Origin: Thiobacillus denitrificans
GTDB lineage: Bacteria; Pseudomonadota; Gammaproteobacteria; Burkholderiales; Thiobacillaceae
Assembly: GCF_001530125.1 (NCBI RefSeq)
Contig: NZ_LDUG01000016.1
Coordinates: 62,001-126,000, forward strand
Direction of reading: 5' to 3'
DNA: 64,000 bases
The translations under genes and the position numbers were made by a program. Every line of letters starts with the position of its first letter. Position 1 is the stretch's first letter. Shown piece after piece: positions 38,421 to 47,362 of this stretch. Under the pieces are notes generated by a model. The model had not been told where the DNA came from. It made no database searches and saw nothing but the letters and a program-made list of their open reading frames with translations.

Positions 38421-39337
38421 GCGAGCAAAAACTACAATCTCAAACGGTTCAAACCACGGGTCATGCCTGGGACGGCGACCTGCAGGAATACAACAATCCG
38501 CTGCCGGTGTGGTGGGTCTACACGTTTTACGCCACGGTGATTTTCGCCCTCGTGTACTGGACCCTCTATCCTTCGTGGCCGCTTGGCAAAGGCTGGATCG
38601 GTGGCGTTTCGAACATCACCTACGTCAACAGCGAGGGCGAAACGAAGACCCACAGCTGGAACACGCGTGCGCTGCTGCTGGCAGACCTGAACAAGGCCGC
38701 GGTCACGCAAAAGCCCTACTTCGACAAAGTAGCGGCGATGCCCTATGAGCAGATCGCCCAAGATCCGGACATGAGCGGCTTTATTATTTCCGCGGGCAAG
38801 TCGCTGTTTGCGGAAAACTGCGCGGCTTGTCATCAGGCCGGTGGCCAGGGGGTGATCGGCTTCTTTCCCAACCTGACCGATGACGACTGGCTGTATGGCG
38901 GTTCGTACGAGAAGATTCACGAAACCCTGCTGGGCGGCCGTCGTGGCTACATGCCGGCCTTCAGCGAAGTGCTGAATGGCGAGCAGATCGACCAGCTGGC
39001 GAACTACGTGGCCAGCCTGTCGAGCATCGGCCACGACGCCACCAAGGCCACAGCCGGCGATGTGCTGTTTCATAGCGAAACGGCAGCCTGTTACTACTGC
39101 CACACCAGCGATGCAACGGGACGCAAGGATATCGGCGCCCCCAATCTGACCGACAACATCTGGCTGTGGGCTGACGTGCCGGCAGCGGACACGGCCGAGG
39201 GCAAGGTCGCAGCGATACGTGGCGTCATCGCCGGCGGCCTCAACAAGGGCGTGATGCCGGCGTGGTCCGGGCGCCTGTCGCCTGAACAAATCAAGGTTCT
39301 GACGGTCTACGTTCATGAACTGGGCGGCGGGCAGTAG
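38417..39337 (+). CDS. ccoP: cbb3-type cytochrome c oxidase subunit III (dihaem)
   Basis: 306 residues. One N-terminal helix (NPLPVWWVYTFYATVIFALV) is followed by two class I cytochrome c domains with CAACH (Cys135, Cys138, His139) and CYYCH (Cys225, Cys228, His229). DGIQEYNNPLP-like DLQEYNNPLPVWW is a strong CcoP signature. It is the electron entry subunit. Followed by an intrinsic terminator, so ccoG may need its own promoter or read-through. Confidence 0.96.
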   Translation: MSEQKLQSQTVQTTGHAWDGDLQEYNNPLPVWWVYTFYATVIFALVYWTLYPSWPLGKGWIGGVSNITYVNSEGETKTHSWNTRALLLADLNKAAVTQKPYFDKVAAMPYEQIAQDPDMSGFIISAGKSLFAENCAACHQAGGQGVIGFFPNLTDDDWLYGGSYEKIHETLLGGRRGYMPAFSEVLNGEQIDQLANYVASLSSIGHDATKATAGDVLFHSETAACYYCHTSDATGRKDIGAPNLTDNIWLWADVPAADTAEGKVAAIRGVIAGGLNKGVMPAWSGRLSPEQIKVLTVYVHELGGGQ

Positions 39338-39363
39338 GGCCGCCGGCTGACGCGATGATCCAG

Positions 39364-39385
39364 GCCCCCGTTCTCGGGGGCTTTT
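39364..39385 (+). terminator. intrinsic terminator after ccoP
   Basis: GCCCCCG, loop TTCT, CGGGGGC, then TTTT: a 7-bp GC stem with a short T run, 27 bp after the ccoP stop. Confidence 0.85.
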
Positions 39386-39413
39386 GCTTACTACCCACTC
39401 AACTGGTCACACC

Positions 39414-40850
39414 ATGCAAACAGGTCTAGAAGACCAGCTCGGGCTCTATCAGAAACGCATTCCCATCTTCACCCGCTCGGTGAAGGGGCGGTTCCGGCGT
39501 TTCAAGACCTCGGTGCTGGTGCTGGCCTATGCGATTTACTTTCTGCTGCCGTGGCTGCCGTGGTCGCGCCTGGATGCCCCGGCGCAGGCGGTGTTGTTCG
39601 ATCTGCCGGGACGCCGATTCCTGCTCTTCGGGCTGACGGTCTACCCGCAGGATGTCATCTGGCTGGCGCTCTTGCTGTTCATCGCCGCCATCCTGCTGTT
39701 CTTCGTCACCGGGCTGGTCGGGCGCGCGTTCTGCGGCTATTTCTGCTTCCAGACCCTGTGGACCGACTTCTTCATCTGGATCGAGCACAAGATACAGGGC
39801 GAGCGTCCGGCGCGGGTGCGCCTCTACCGTCAGCCTTGGGATCGCGAAAAGGTTCTCAAGGTCGGCGGCACCCATGCCCTTTGGATGTTGGCGTCATTGT
39901 GGACGGGGCTGACGTTCATTTTCTATTTTGCCTACGCACCGCAACTGTTGCTGGATTTCTTCAGCGGCCAGGCCGCGGCCGCCGCCTACATCACGGTCGG
40001 CATCCTCACGCTGTCGACCTACGTCGCGGCAGGCCTGATGCGCGAGCAGATCTGCACCTATGTCTGCCCGTATGGCCGCTTCCAGAGCGTGATGTACGAG
40101 CCCGAGACCCTGGCCGTGCACTATGATGCCAGGCGCGGCGAAGCGACACACGGGCGGGCCGCCGCGCGCGCCGGCCAGCGCACCCTGGCCGAGCGCCACG
40201 AAAAGGGCCTGGGCGACTGCGTCGATTGCGGCCTGTGCGTGCAGGTCTGTCCGGTCGGCATCGATATCCGCGACGGTCTGCAATACAAGTGCATCTCCTG
40301 CGGGCTGTGCATCGACGCCTGCAACACCATCATGGATTCATTCAGTTTTCCGCGCGGCCTGATCCGCTACGATTCGGAAAAGAATCTGGCCTCGCCGACG
40401 CCGGCTGCGCCTAAGCTGCAATGGAAGCGGCTGAAAACCATCGGCTACGGGGTGGCACTGGTGCTGATGACCGCCTACCTGGGCTACAGCGTGGCTACGC
40501 GTGGCAACTTCGACCGCGCCGTCAATCAGATCCGTCAGCCGCTCTACGTCGTGCTGTCGAACGGCGACATCCGCAACCGCTACCAGATTCGCATCACCAA
40601 CAAGGCGGGGCAGGCGCAGACCTATGTAATCAGCGCACGCGGCATCCCGGCCGCTGCGCTCGATCTCGGCAATTTCAGCGAAATCACCATCAAGCCCGGT
40701 CACAGCGCACTGGTGCAGGCTAGCGTCTGGCTGCCTTTGGCAGTGGCGGTGCAAACTCAGCACTTCGAGTTGCGCATTACGCCGCTTGGAAAATCGGTAG
40801 AAGCCCGTAGCGAAATCGTCCGTTTTGACGCCCCCGGAAAACGTCCATGA
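39414..40850 (+). CDS. ccoG: cbb3 oxidase accessory ferredoxin CcoG (RdxA/FixG)
   Basis: Membrane-bound copper-reductase factor for cbb3 assembly. 478 residues: several helices, a CGYFCFQTLWTD NapH-like motif, then two [4Fe-4S] sites in CVDCGLCVQVCPVGIDI and CISCGLCIDACNTIMD. A C-terminal Ig-like domain follows (NGDIRNRYQIRITNKAGQ). Start at ATG 39414; an upstream TTG in frame lies within the terminator region. TGA overlaps the fixH gene. Confidence 0.95.
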   Translation: MQTGLEDQLGLYQKRIPIFTRSVKGRFRRFKTSVLVLAYAIYFLLPWLPWSRLDAPAQAVLFDLPGRRFLLFGLTVYPQDVIWLALLLFIAAILLFFVTGLVGRAFCGYFCFQTLWTDFFIWIEHKIQGERPARVRLYRQPWDREKVLKVGGTHALWMLASLWTGLTFIFYFAYAPQLLLDFFSGQAAAAAYITVGILTLSTYVAAGLMREQICTYVCPYGRFQSVMYEPETLAVHYDARRGEATHGRAAARAGQRTLAERHEKGLGDCVDCGLCVQVCPVGIDIRDGLQYKCISCGLCIDACNTIMDSFSFPRGLIRYDSEKNLASPTPAAPKLQWKRLKTIGYGVALVLMTAYLGYSVATRGNFDRAVNQIRQPLYVVLSNGDIRNRYQIRITNKAGQAQTYVISARGIPAAALDLGNFSEITIKPGHSALVQASVWLPLAVAVQTQHFELRITPLGKSVEARSEIVRFDAPGKRP

Positions 40851-41623
40851 ATACGATGACCTCCCTGCTTGGCGGCCTGGCCGCTGTGTTTGCCCTTTAT
40901 GCAATAGGGGGCGCCATCCGCGGACTGCCCCCGATCCTGCGCGCACTGCTGGCGGGACTGATCCCGCTGCTCGCGTATTTCGCGCTCATTGTCGGGCGCT
41001 GGCCGGGGCTGGACGTGGTGGCCATGCACATCTCGGTCTTTCTCGCGGCGGGGCTGGTGCTGTTTGCGGTGAGCCAGTTCCGTCGGCACAGCGTCGGCCG
41101 CATGCACTGGGCGCCCAAGCTCCTGACGGCGTTTTTCCTGGGTCTTGTCGTGGTCAACGGCAGCCTGCTTTACATCGCCACCAAGGGACTGCCCGATCCG
41201 CTTGCGCGCTGGTGGCTGGGCAGTGACGGGACCGCGGTTTACAGTGGCTTTTCCGGAGTGGTGACGCATGGACAGGCGGCAGCCAAGGCGGTCTCGTCCG
41301 AATTGTCTCAGGCGCAGCGCGAGTCTGAGCTCGGCTGGCAGGTCGAAGTCGCCGGCCTCGACGGCAACGCCCCTGCGCGCGCAATCCAGGTTCGCGTCAG
41401 GGATCGCACCGGCCTGCCCGTCGATCGCATCGAGGCCGAACTGCGCCTGCAGCGCCCCGGGGCGCTGCAGGCTACACTCGTATTGCCGCTCGCCGCGCTT
41501 GGTGCCGGCACCTATGGCGGGGTGCTGCATTTGCCAGCCAGTGGACGCTGGCTGGCCGAGTTGCGCCTGCTGCGCGACCGCGATGTGCACTATCAGCTCA
41601 TACAGGAGCTGGTCGCGCCGTGA
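40847..41623 (+). CDS. ccoH: FixH/CcoH-like protein with extra N-terminal membrane domain
   Basis: 258 residues. The C-terminal two-thirds (from PKLLTAFFLGLVVVNGSLLY through the periplasmic part WQVEVAGLDGN and RVRDRTGLPVDRI) is FixH/CcoH-like, a cbb3 assembly factor. The first ~95 residues add about three helices (LLGGLAAVFALYAIGGAI, LRALLAGLIPLLAYFALIVG and a third near 65-80) not present in typical FixH of about 160 residues. Placed between ccoG and ccoS with ATGA overlaps on both sides, which supports the role. Confidence 0.82.
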   Translation: MNTMTSLLGGLAAVFALYAIGGAIRGLPPILRALLAGLIPLLAYFALIVGRWPGLDVVAMHISVFLAAGLVLFAVSQFRRHSVGRMHWAPKLLTAFFLGLVVVNGSLLYIATKGLPDPLARWWLGSDGTAVYSGFSGVVTHGQAAAKAVSSELSQAQRESELGWQVEVAGLDGNAPARAIQVRVRDRTGLPVDRIEAELRLQRPGALQATLVLPLAALGAGTYGGVLHLPASGRWLAELRLLRDRDVHYQLIQELVAP

Positions 41624-41841
41624 GCGGCATCATGGGGTTTTTGTTCCTGCTGTCCGGCATCTTTGTGCTGCTGATTGTCGTGGGCGTGTTCTGGTCGATC
41701 AAAAGCGGCCAGTTCGACGACCTGGAAGGGCCGGCCGAACGCATCCTGATGGACGACGACGATCCGCTGTTGCCGACCCACCGCCTGAGCCGTCAAGATG
41801 AAAATCCAGCCGGGAACAAGTACCCAAACGAGTCCAAGTAA
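41620..41841 (+). CDS. ccoS: cbb3-type oxidase assembly protein CcoS
   Basis: 73 residues. One helix, GFLFLLSGIFVLLIVVGVFWS, is followed by IKSGQFDDLEGPAERILMDD, the highly conserved CcoS signature. CcoS is needed for haem and copper insertion into CcoN. GTG 41620 overlaps the fixH stop (GTGA); ATG 41632 is an internal alternative. Last recognised cco gene, followed 34 bp later by a 35-residue membrane peptide. Confidence 0.93.
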   Translation: MSGIMGFLFLLSGIFVLLIVVGVFWSIKSGQFDDLEGPAERILMDDDDPLLPTHRLSRQDENPAGNKYPNESK

Positions 41842-41875
41842 ACTAAAATTCATCAACTTTTATGGAGCGCGCACG

Positions 41876-41983
41876 ATGAAACAGCTTTTCACTTTTCAGG
41901 GTTTCCCCATGGTGGTGGTGACCGCATTGATCATCTGGGCATGGATCAGCGTCCTTTCGGTCCTGATCGCCTCTTTCTTCTGA
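41876..41983 (+). CDS. 35-residue single-helix membrane peptide, unassigned
   Basis: Starts MKQLFTFQGFPMVVVTALII and continues as one helix to IASFF, with almost no soluble part. ATG 41876 has GGAG 8 bp upstream. It follows ccoS on the same strand and is closed by a strong terminator 9 bp after its stop, so it is positioned as the last gene of the cco transcript. Small single-helix subunits are known in cbb3 and bd oxidases (for example CcoM in Pseudomonas stutzeri), but I see no clear sequence match, so the role is inferred from position. Confidence 0.65.
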   Translation: MKQLFTFQGFPMVVVTALIIWAWISVLSVLIASFF

Positions 41984-41992
41984 TTGGCTGCA

Positions 41993-42037
41993 GCCCCAAT
42001 GAAAACGCCCCGCAATGCGGGGCGTTTTCATTGGGGC
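41993..42037. terminator. perfect 21-bp-stem bidirectional terminator
   Basis: Arms 41993-42013 and 42017-42037 are exact inverted copies around the loop AAT, containing GAAAACGCCCCGC / GCGGGGCGTTTTC. T-rich stretches within both arms allow termination of the cco side rightward and rpoH leftward. Confidence 0.92.
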
Positions 42038-42047
42038 GTGCCGCAGC

Positions 42048-42893
<846 letters not shown>

Positions 42894-42917
42894 GCGTGTA
42901 AAAACTCCTTTGTAAGC

Positions 42918-42947
42918 ATTTTAGCACTCGCATTCTGAGAGTGCTAA
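42918..42947 (-). promoter_or_regulatory. rpoH promoter overlapping CIRCE operator
   Basis: TTAGCACTC (42921-42929), 9-bp spacer, GAGTGCTAA (42939-42947): an exact CIRCE element, the site bound by repressor HrcA. On the rpoH strand a TAAAAT -10 (42923-42918) and TTAGCA -35 (42947-42942) with an 18-bp spacer place the operator inside the promoter. Confidence 0.93.
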
Positions 42948-42976
42948 GGCTACTCAGGGTTCCGCAAAAAGGGCAA

Positions 42977-43885
42977 TCAACGAGCGGCCTCCACCTGGTG
43001 CAGCGCCCGCGTCACCGAGAGCCAGGCCCCGAGCCAGCCAAACAGGGTGGTGAGGCCGAGCACGACGACAATCTCGGTCGCGGCCGGTGGCAGCAGATGA
43101 AAGGCCGACCCGTACAGGTCGGCCAGGTGTTCGACCGGTGCGCGCAATAGCGTCCCGGCCACGGCCAGTACGCCACCTGCCGCCAGTCCGCCCAGCATGC
43201 CCTGCAGCGCGCCCACATAGAGAAAAGGGCGGCGGATGTAGCGGTCGGTGGCGCCGATCAGCCGGCTGACCAGGATTTCGTCGCGACGGGCCAGCACCTG
43301 CGCGCGGATGGCGTTGCCCGAGATGGCGACGAGCGCGATGGCGAACAGCCCCGCCAGCAGCCAGACGCCGGTGCGCCCGATGGCGAGCGCGGCCTGCAGG
43401 CGGGCTGCCCACTGGCTGTCGAGGTGGGTTTCCGCCACCCCCGGCAGCTTGCCCAGATCGGCCGCGACCCGCGCCAGTTCCTCGCGCGAGGTCGTTTGCG
43501 GCCGGACCACCCAGGCATCCGGCAGCGGGTTCTGCATCAGGCCGGCGGTGATGTCGGCCAGATCCTGCGCGGCGCTCAGCGTCGCCAGCGCGTCGTCCTT
43601 GGGGACGTAGCGGGCCTCGGCGATGTCGGCCTGCTGGAGCCGTGCGGCGAGTCGCTGTTTCTCTGCAGTCGACGCCCCGGCGTCGAGGAATACGCTGATT
43701 TCCGGCTGTGCGGGCAGGTCGCCCGCCAGCCGGTCAAGGTGGCCGAGCCCCAGATAGAGCCCGCCTGGCAGGCTGATCGCCACCCCCATCGCCAGCGCAG
43801 TGAGCAGGGTGGCGACCGGATGCGCGCCCAGGCGGCGCAATGCGGCCGCGAACGCATGTTTCTGATGACGCAGCCAGCCGATCAT
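42977..43885 (-). CDS. ftsX: cell division protein FtsX
   Basis: Membrane partner of FtsE; the pair links septation to periplasmic amidase activation. 302 residues with the FtsX layout: a cytoplasmic N-terminus, first helix near VATLLTALAMGVAISLPGGL, and an extracytoplasmic domain (EISVFLDAGASTAEKQRLAA ... LPGVAETHLDSQW). Three C-terminal helices include VWLLAGLFAIALVAISGNA and VVVLGLTTLFGWLGAWLSV. It overlaps ftsE (ATGA). Confidence 0.93.
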   Translation of the reverse strand: MIGWLRHQKHAFAAALRRLGAHPVATLLTALAMGVAISLPGGLYLGLGHLDRLAGDLPAQPEISVFLDAGASTAEKQRLAARLQQADIAEARYVPKDDALATLSAAQDLADITAGLMQNPLPDAWVVRPQTTSREELARVAADLGKLPGVAETHLDSQWAARLQAALAIGRTGVWLLAGLFAIALVAISGNAIRAQVLARRDEILVSRLIGATDRYIRRPFLYVGALQGMLGGLAAGGVLAVAGTLLRAPVEHLADLYGSAFHLLPPAATEIVVVLGLTTLFGWLGAWLSVTRALHQVEAAR

Positions 43886-44544
43886 GCCGCCACCTCACCG
43901 ATCTTGCCGTGGTCCAGTTGCAGCGTACGGCCGCCCAGCGCCATGATGGCGCGGTCGTCGTGGGTGGCGATCACCAGGGTGGTGCCGACCTGATGGAAGT
44001 CGCGGAACATCGTCATGATGTCGGCGGCGTAGCCGGCGTCGAGGTTGCCGGTGGGCTCGTCGGCCAGCAGCAGGGCGGGGCGGCTCACCAGTGCGCGGGC
44101 GATGCACAGGCGTTGCTGTTCGCCGCCGGAGAGGCTGACGGGGTTGGCTTTCTCGCGCTTGAGCAGGCCGACCTTGTCGATCACGGCGCGTGCGCGCTTC
44201 AGCGATTCGCGGTGGTCGAACCCGGCGATGTCGAGCGGCAGCACCACGTTTTCGATCACGTTGCGGTCGAACAGCAGTTTGTGATCCTGGAAGATCAGGC
44301 CGATGTTGCGGCGCAAATAGGGGATGGCACGCTGCGGCAAGCGCCCGACGTTCTGGCCGCTGACCGACACGACCCCGCTGGTGGGGCGCTCGATGGCGGC
44401 GATGAGCTTCAGCAGGGTGCTCTTGCCGGCGCCGGAATGGCCGGTCAGGAAAACCAGTTCGCCTTTTTCGATGGCGAGATTAACCCCGGACAAGGCTTCG
44501 TGCCCGCCGGGATAACGCTTGGTGACCTGGCTGAAGCTGATCAT
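43882..44544 (-). CDS. ftsE: cell division ATP-binding protein FtsE
   Basis: 220-residue ABC ATPase: [18 protein letters not shown] start, Walker [17 protein letters not shown]-loop FQDHKLL, signature [16 protein letters not shown], Walker [13 protein letters not shown] and switch His in [10 protein letters not shown]. Start ATG 44544 chosen by FtsE alignment; the frame extends upstream without homology. It is 13 bp from ftsY. Confidence 0.95.
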   Translation of the reverse strand: MISFSQVTKRYPGGHEALSGVNLAIEKGELVFLTGHSGAGKSTLLKLIAAIERPTSGVVSVSGQNVGRLPQRAIPYLRRNIGLIFQDHKLLFDRNVIENVVLPLDIAGFDHRESLKRARAVIDKVGLLKREKANPVSLSGGEQQRLCIARALVSRPALLLADEPTGNLDAGYAADIMTMFRDFHQVGTTLVIATHDDRAIMALGGRTLQLDHGKIGEVAA

Positions 44545-44557
44545 GGGCTGGGTTGTG

Positions 44558-45610
44558 TCAAACGCTGAACACCGCTTCGACGAACTCGCGCGCATCGAAC
44601 GGCCGCAGGTCGTCGACGGTTTCGCCGACGCCGATGTAGCGCACCGGGATCGGCCGCGCCGGGCTTAACCGGGCCTGGGCGATGGCGGCAATCGCGCCGC
44701 CCTTGGCGGTGCCGTCGAGCTTGGTCAGCACCAGCCCGGTCACGCCGAGCGCATCGTCGAAGGCCTTGACCTGGGTGACGGCGTTCTGTCCGGTGTTGGC
44801 GTCGAGCACCAGCAGCACTTCATGCGGCGCGCCGGGGGCGGCTTTTTCGATCACTCGCTTGACCTTTCTGATCTCTTCCATCAGGTGCAGCTGGGTCGGC
44901 AGGCGGCCGGCAGTGTCGGCCAGCACCACGTCGATGCCGCGCGCCTGTGCGGCCTGGATGGCGTCGAAGATCACCGCAGCGGAATCGCCTTTTTCCTGGC
45001 TGATCACCGTCACGTTGTTGCGCTCGCCCCAGACCTGCAGTTGCTCGCGCGCCGCTGCGCGGAAGGTGTCGCCCGCCGCCAGCAGCACCGACAGGCCCTG
45101 TGCCTGGTACAGCTTGGCGAGCTTGCCGATGGTGGTGGTCTTGCCGGCGCCGTTGACGCCGGCCAGCATGAGAATGAAGGGCTTGTGCGGGGTGACGTCG
45201 AGCGGTGCCTGCAACGGCGTCAGCAGGTCGACCAGCGCTTCTTTCAGCGCGGCCTGCAGGTCGGCGGCCTCGGTCAGCCCCTCGCGTCGCACTTTCTTCT
45301 GCAGGGTGTCGAGCAGCGCCTGGGTCGCATCGACGCCGACGTCGGCCGTGATGAGGATGGTTTCGAGCTCCTCGAACAACTCGGCATCGATCTTGCGCCC
45401 GACGCCAAACAGGCCGGACAGCTGGCCGCCGAGCCGGTTGCGGGTTTTGGCGAGCCCCTGCTTCAGCCGTTGCGCCCAGCCCGGACGCGTCTCGGCCGGC
45501 GCGGCGGTCGGCTCGACGGGTGGGGGGCTCGACTCGGGTTGCGCCGCAGGCTGTTCAGGCTTGGGCGTTTCGGGTTCGGGAGCGGGCTTGGACTTGAAGA
45601 AACTAAACAC
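44558..45610 (-). CDS. ftsY: signal recognition particle receptor FtsY
   Basis: SRP-family GTPase that docks ribosome-nascent chains at the inner membrane. 350 residues from GTG 45610 (MFSFFKSKPAPEPE when translated). The acidic, Pro-rich A region is short (about 50 residues), followed by the NG domain with GVNGAGKTTTIGKLA, DTAGRLPTQ, TKLDGTAKGG and GVGETVDDLRPF. All G motifs intact. First gene of the ftsYEX set. Confidence 0.95.
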   Translation of the reverse strand: MFSFFKSKPAPEPETPKPEQPAAQPESSPPPVEPTAAPAETRPGWAQRLKQGLAKTRNRLGGQLSGLFGVGRKIDAELFEELETILITADVGVDATQALLDTLQKKVRREGLTEAADLQAALKEALVDLLTPLQAPLDVTPHKPFILMLAGVNGAGKTTTIGKLAKLYQAQGLSVLLAAGDTFRAAAREQLQVWGERNNVTVISQEKGDSAAVIFDAIQAAQARGIDVVLADTAGRLPTQLHLMEEIRKVKRVIEKAAPGAPHEVLLVLDANTGQNAVTQVKAFDDALGVTGLVLTKLDGTAKGGAIAAIAQARLSPARPIPVRYIGVGETVDDLRPFDAREFVEAVFSV

Positions 45611-45688
45611 GGATTAAGGCAGTCTGCACAACTGTTTGACGGACGCTGTATCTTATCATCCTGAAAACCGCAGATGACCGCTCACACG

Positions 45689-45829
45689 CTTAAGGAAACA
45701 CTGATTAATTCGATATAACCGTCATTGCGAGCGAAGCGCGGCAATCCAGCGCATTGATTAAGCAGGCATTTCTGGATTGCCGCGTCGCTTCGCTCCTCGC
45801 AAAGACGGATTAATCAGCGTCTCCTTAAG
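45689..45829. repeat. 141-bp palindromic dispersed-repeat element
   Basis: Ends CTTAAGGAAACACTGATTAAT (left) and its inverted copy (right) match at 19 of 21 bases. Inside lie inverted copies of the CGTCATTGCGAG / GCGGCAATCCAG core. That core is, as I recall, common as a dispersed repeat in many unrelated bacterial genomes. It occupies the 329-bp gap between divergent ftsY and the M16 protease gene; the rest of the gap shows nothing else definite. Confidence 0.82.
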
Positions 45830-45939
45830 GATTTTTGTATGCAGATTGGTTTTTTAATTTTTGATGATGTTCACCGGCAACGTGCATCCGACCGTGGTTT
45901 TCGGGATCATTCAAACTCATGCAAACAGAGGTGAATTTC

Positions 45940-47298
45940 ATGCGCAGCCTATGGGCAATCGGTTTGGCGCTGCTGCTGGGCAGCGCACAGGCAGCTTTGA
46001 CGGACGTCACGCTGGACAATGGGATGCGGGTGATCGTGCACGAGGATCGCCGCGCGCCGGTGATGGTGTCGCAGGTGTGGTACCGCGCCGGCTCGATGGA
46101 CGAATTCAACGGCACCACCGGGGTGGCACACGTGCTCGAGCACATGATGTTCAAGGGCACGAAGAACGTGCCGCCGGGTGAGTTTTCAAAACGCATTGCC
46201 GCCGCCGGCGGGCGCGAGAATGCGTTTACCAGCCGCGACTACACGGCGTATTTCCAGCAGATGCAGAAAGACCGGCTGGCGTTGTCGATGCAACTGGAGG
46301 CCGACCGCATGGCCAATCTCGTCATCAGCGATGAACTGTTTGCCAAGGAAATCCAGGTGGTGATGGAAGAGCGCCGGCTACGCACCGACGACCAGCCGCA
46401 ATCGGTGCTGGTCGAACGCCTGATGGCTACTGCCTACCAGGCGCACCCCTACCGTCGCCCCATCATCGGCTGGATGGACGATCTGCAGAACATGACTGCA
46501 CAGGATGCGCGCGACTGGTATGCGCGCTGGTACGCACCCAACAACGCCACCCTGGTGGTGGCGGGGGACGTCAAGGCCGACGAGGTGATTGCGCTGGCCA
46601 AACAGTATTTCAGTGCATTGCCCGCGGGCGCCCTGCCGGAACGCAGGCCGCAGGCCGAGCCCGCGCAGGTGGGTGTGAAGCGCATTGTGGTGAAGGCGTC
46701 GGCGCAGCTGCCCTATCTGCTGATGGCCTGGCATGCGCCCACCCTCAAGGACTGGGCGCAGGACACCACGCCGTATGCGCTGCAGATTCTGGCCGGCGTG
46801 CTGTCCGGCAACGACTCGGCGCGGCTGCAGACATCGCTGGTCAAGATGCAGCAGATTGCGGTGAATGCGAGTGCGGGCTACGACGCCGTCTCGCGCGGTC
46901 CGGGCATGTTCATGATCGACGCGACGCCGGCGCCGGGCAAATCGGTGGACACGCTGGAAAAAGCCATTCGCAACGAGCTCGAACGGGTCCAGCGCGAAGG
47001 CATCAGCGAGGCGGAGCTCGCACGGGTCAAGGCGCAGGTCATCGCGGCCGACGTTTATCAGCGCGACTCGCTGTTTTATCAGGCCATGCAATTGGGCGAA
47101 TACGTGACCGCCGGGCTGCCGCCCGCGGCGCTGGCAGGCCGGGTCGGCAAGCTGCGTGCGGTGACCGCAGCCGAGGTGCAGGCGGCCGCGCAGCAATGGC
47201 TGCAGGATGACCGGCTGAGCGTGGCCGAACTCGATCCGCAACCGCTGGACGCGCAACCTGCTCGCGCCAATGTGCCGGGAGTGCGCCATGCTAATTAA
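45940..47298 (+). CDS. M16 family zinc peptidase (catalytic member)
   Basis: 452 residues with signal peptide MRSLWAIGLALLLGSAQA, so periplasmic. The inverted zinc motif HVLEH (His64, Glu67, His68) is in GVAHVLEHMMFKGT, with the downstream Glu in the ELFAKEIQVVMEERR helix. The second half is a typical M16 C-terminal domain (GVLSGNDSARLQTSLVKMQQ). ATG 45940 is chosen for GAGGTG 8 bp upstream; ATG 45919 would precede the signal peptide. Paired with a degenerate M16 gene downstream, an arrangement of heterodimeric M16B proteases. Confidence 0.92.
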   Translation: MRSLWAIGLALLLGSAQAALTDVTLDNGMRVIVHEDRRAPVMVSQVWYRAGSMDEFNGTTGVAHVLEHMMFKGTKNVPPGEFSKRIAAAGGRENAFTSRDYTAYFQQMQKDRLALSMQLEADRMANLVISDELFAKEIQVVMEERRLRTDDQPQSVLVERLMATAYQAHPYRRPIIGWMDDLQNMTAQDARDWYARWYAPNNATLVVAGDVKADEVIALAKQYFSALPAGALPERRPQAEPAQVGVKRIVVKASAQLPYLLMAWHAPTLKDWAQDTTPYALQILAGVLSGNDSARLQTSLVKMQQIAVNASAGYDAVSRGPGMFMIDATPAPGKSVDTLEKAIRNELERVQREGISEAELARVKAQVIAADVYQRDSLFYQAMQLGEYVTAGLPPAALAGRVGKLRAVTAAEVQAAAQQWLQDDRLSVAELDPQPLDAQPARANVPGVRHAN

Positions 47299-47362
47299 CG
47301 CGCTGTCAATTAAAGCCCTGTCAATCAATGCCCTGGCAATCAAAACCATGTTGATCAAGTCC
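47288..47362 (+). repeat. 15-bp imperfect tandem repeat at the start of the second M16 gene
   Basis: Successive 15-bp units GCGCTGTCAATTAAA, GCCCTGTCAATCAAT, GCCCTGGCAATCAAA and ACCATGTTGATCAAG are preceded by a partial unit ATGCTAATTAAC. They are in frame and bracket two possible ATG starts. Confidence 0.8.
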
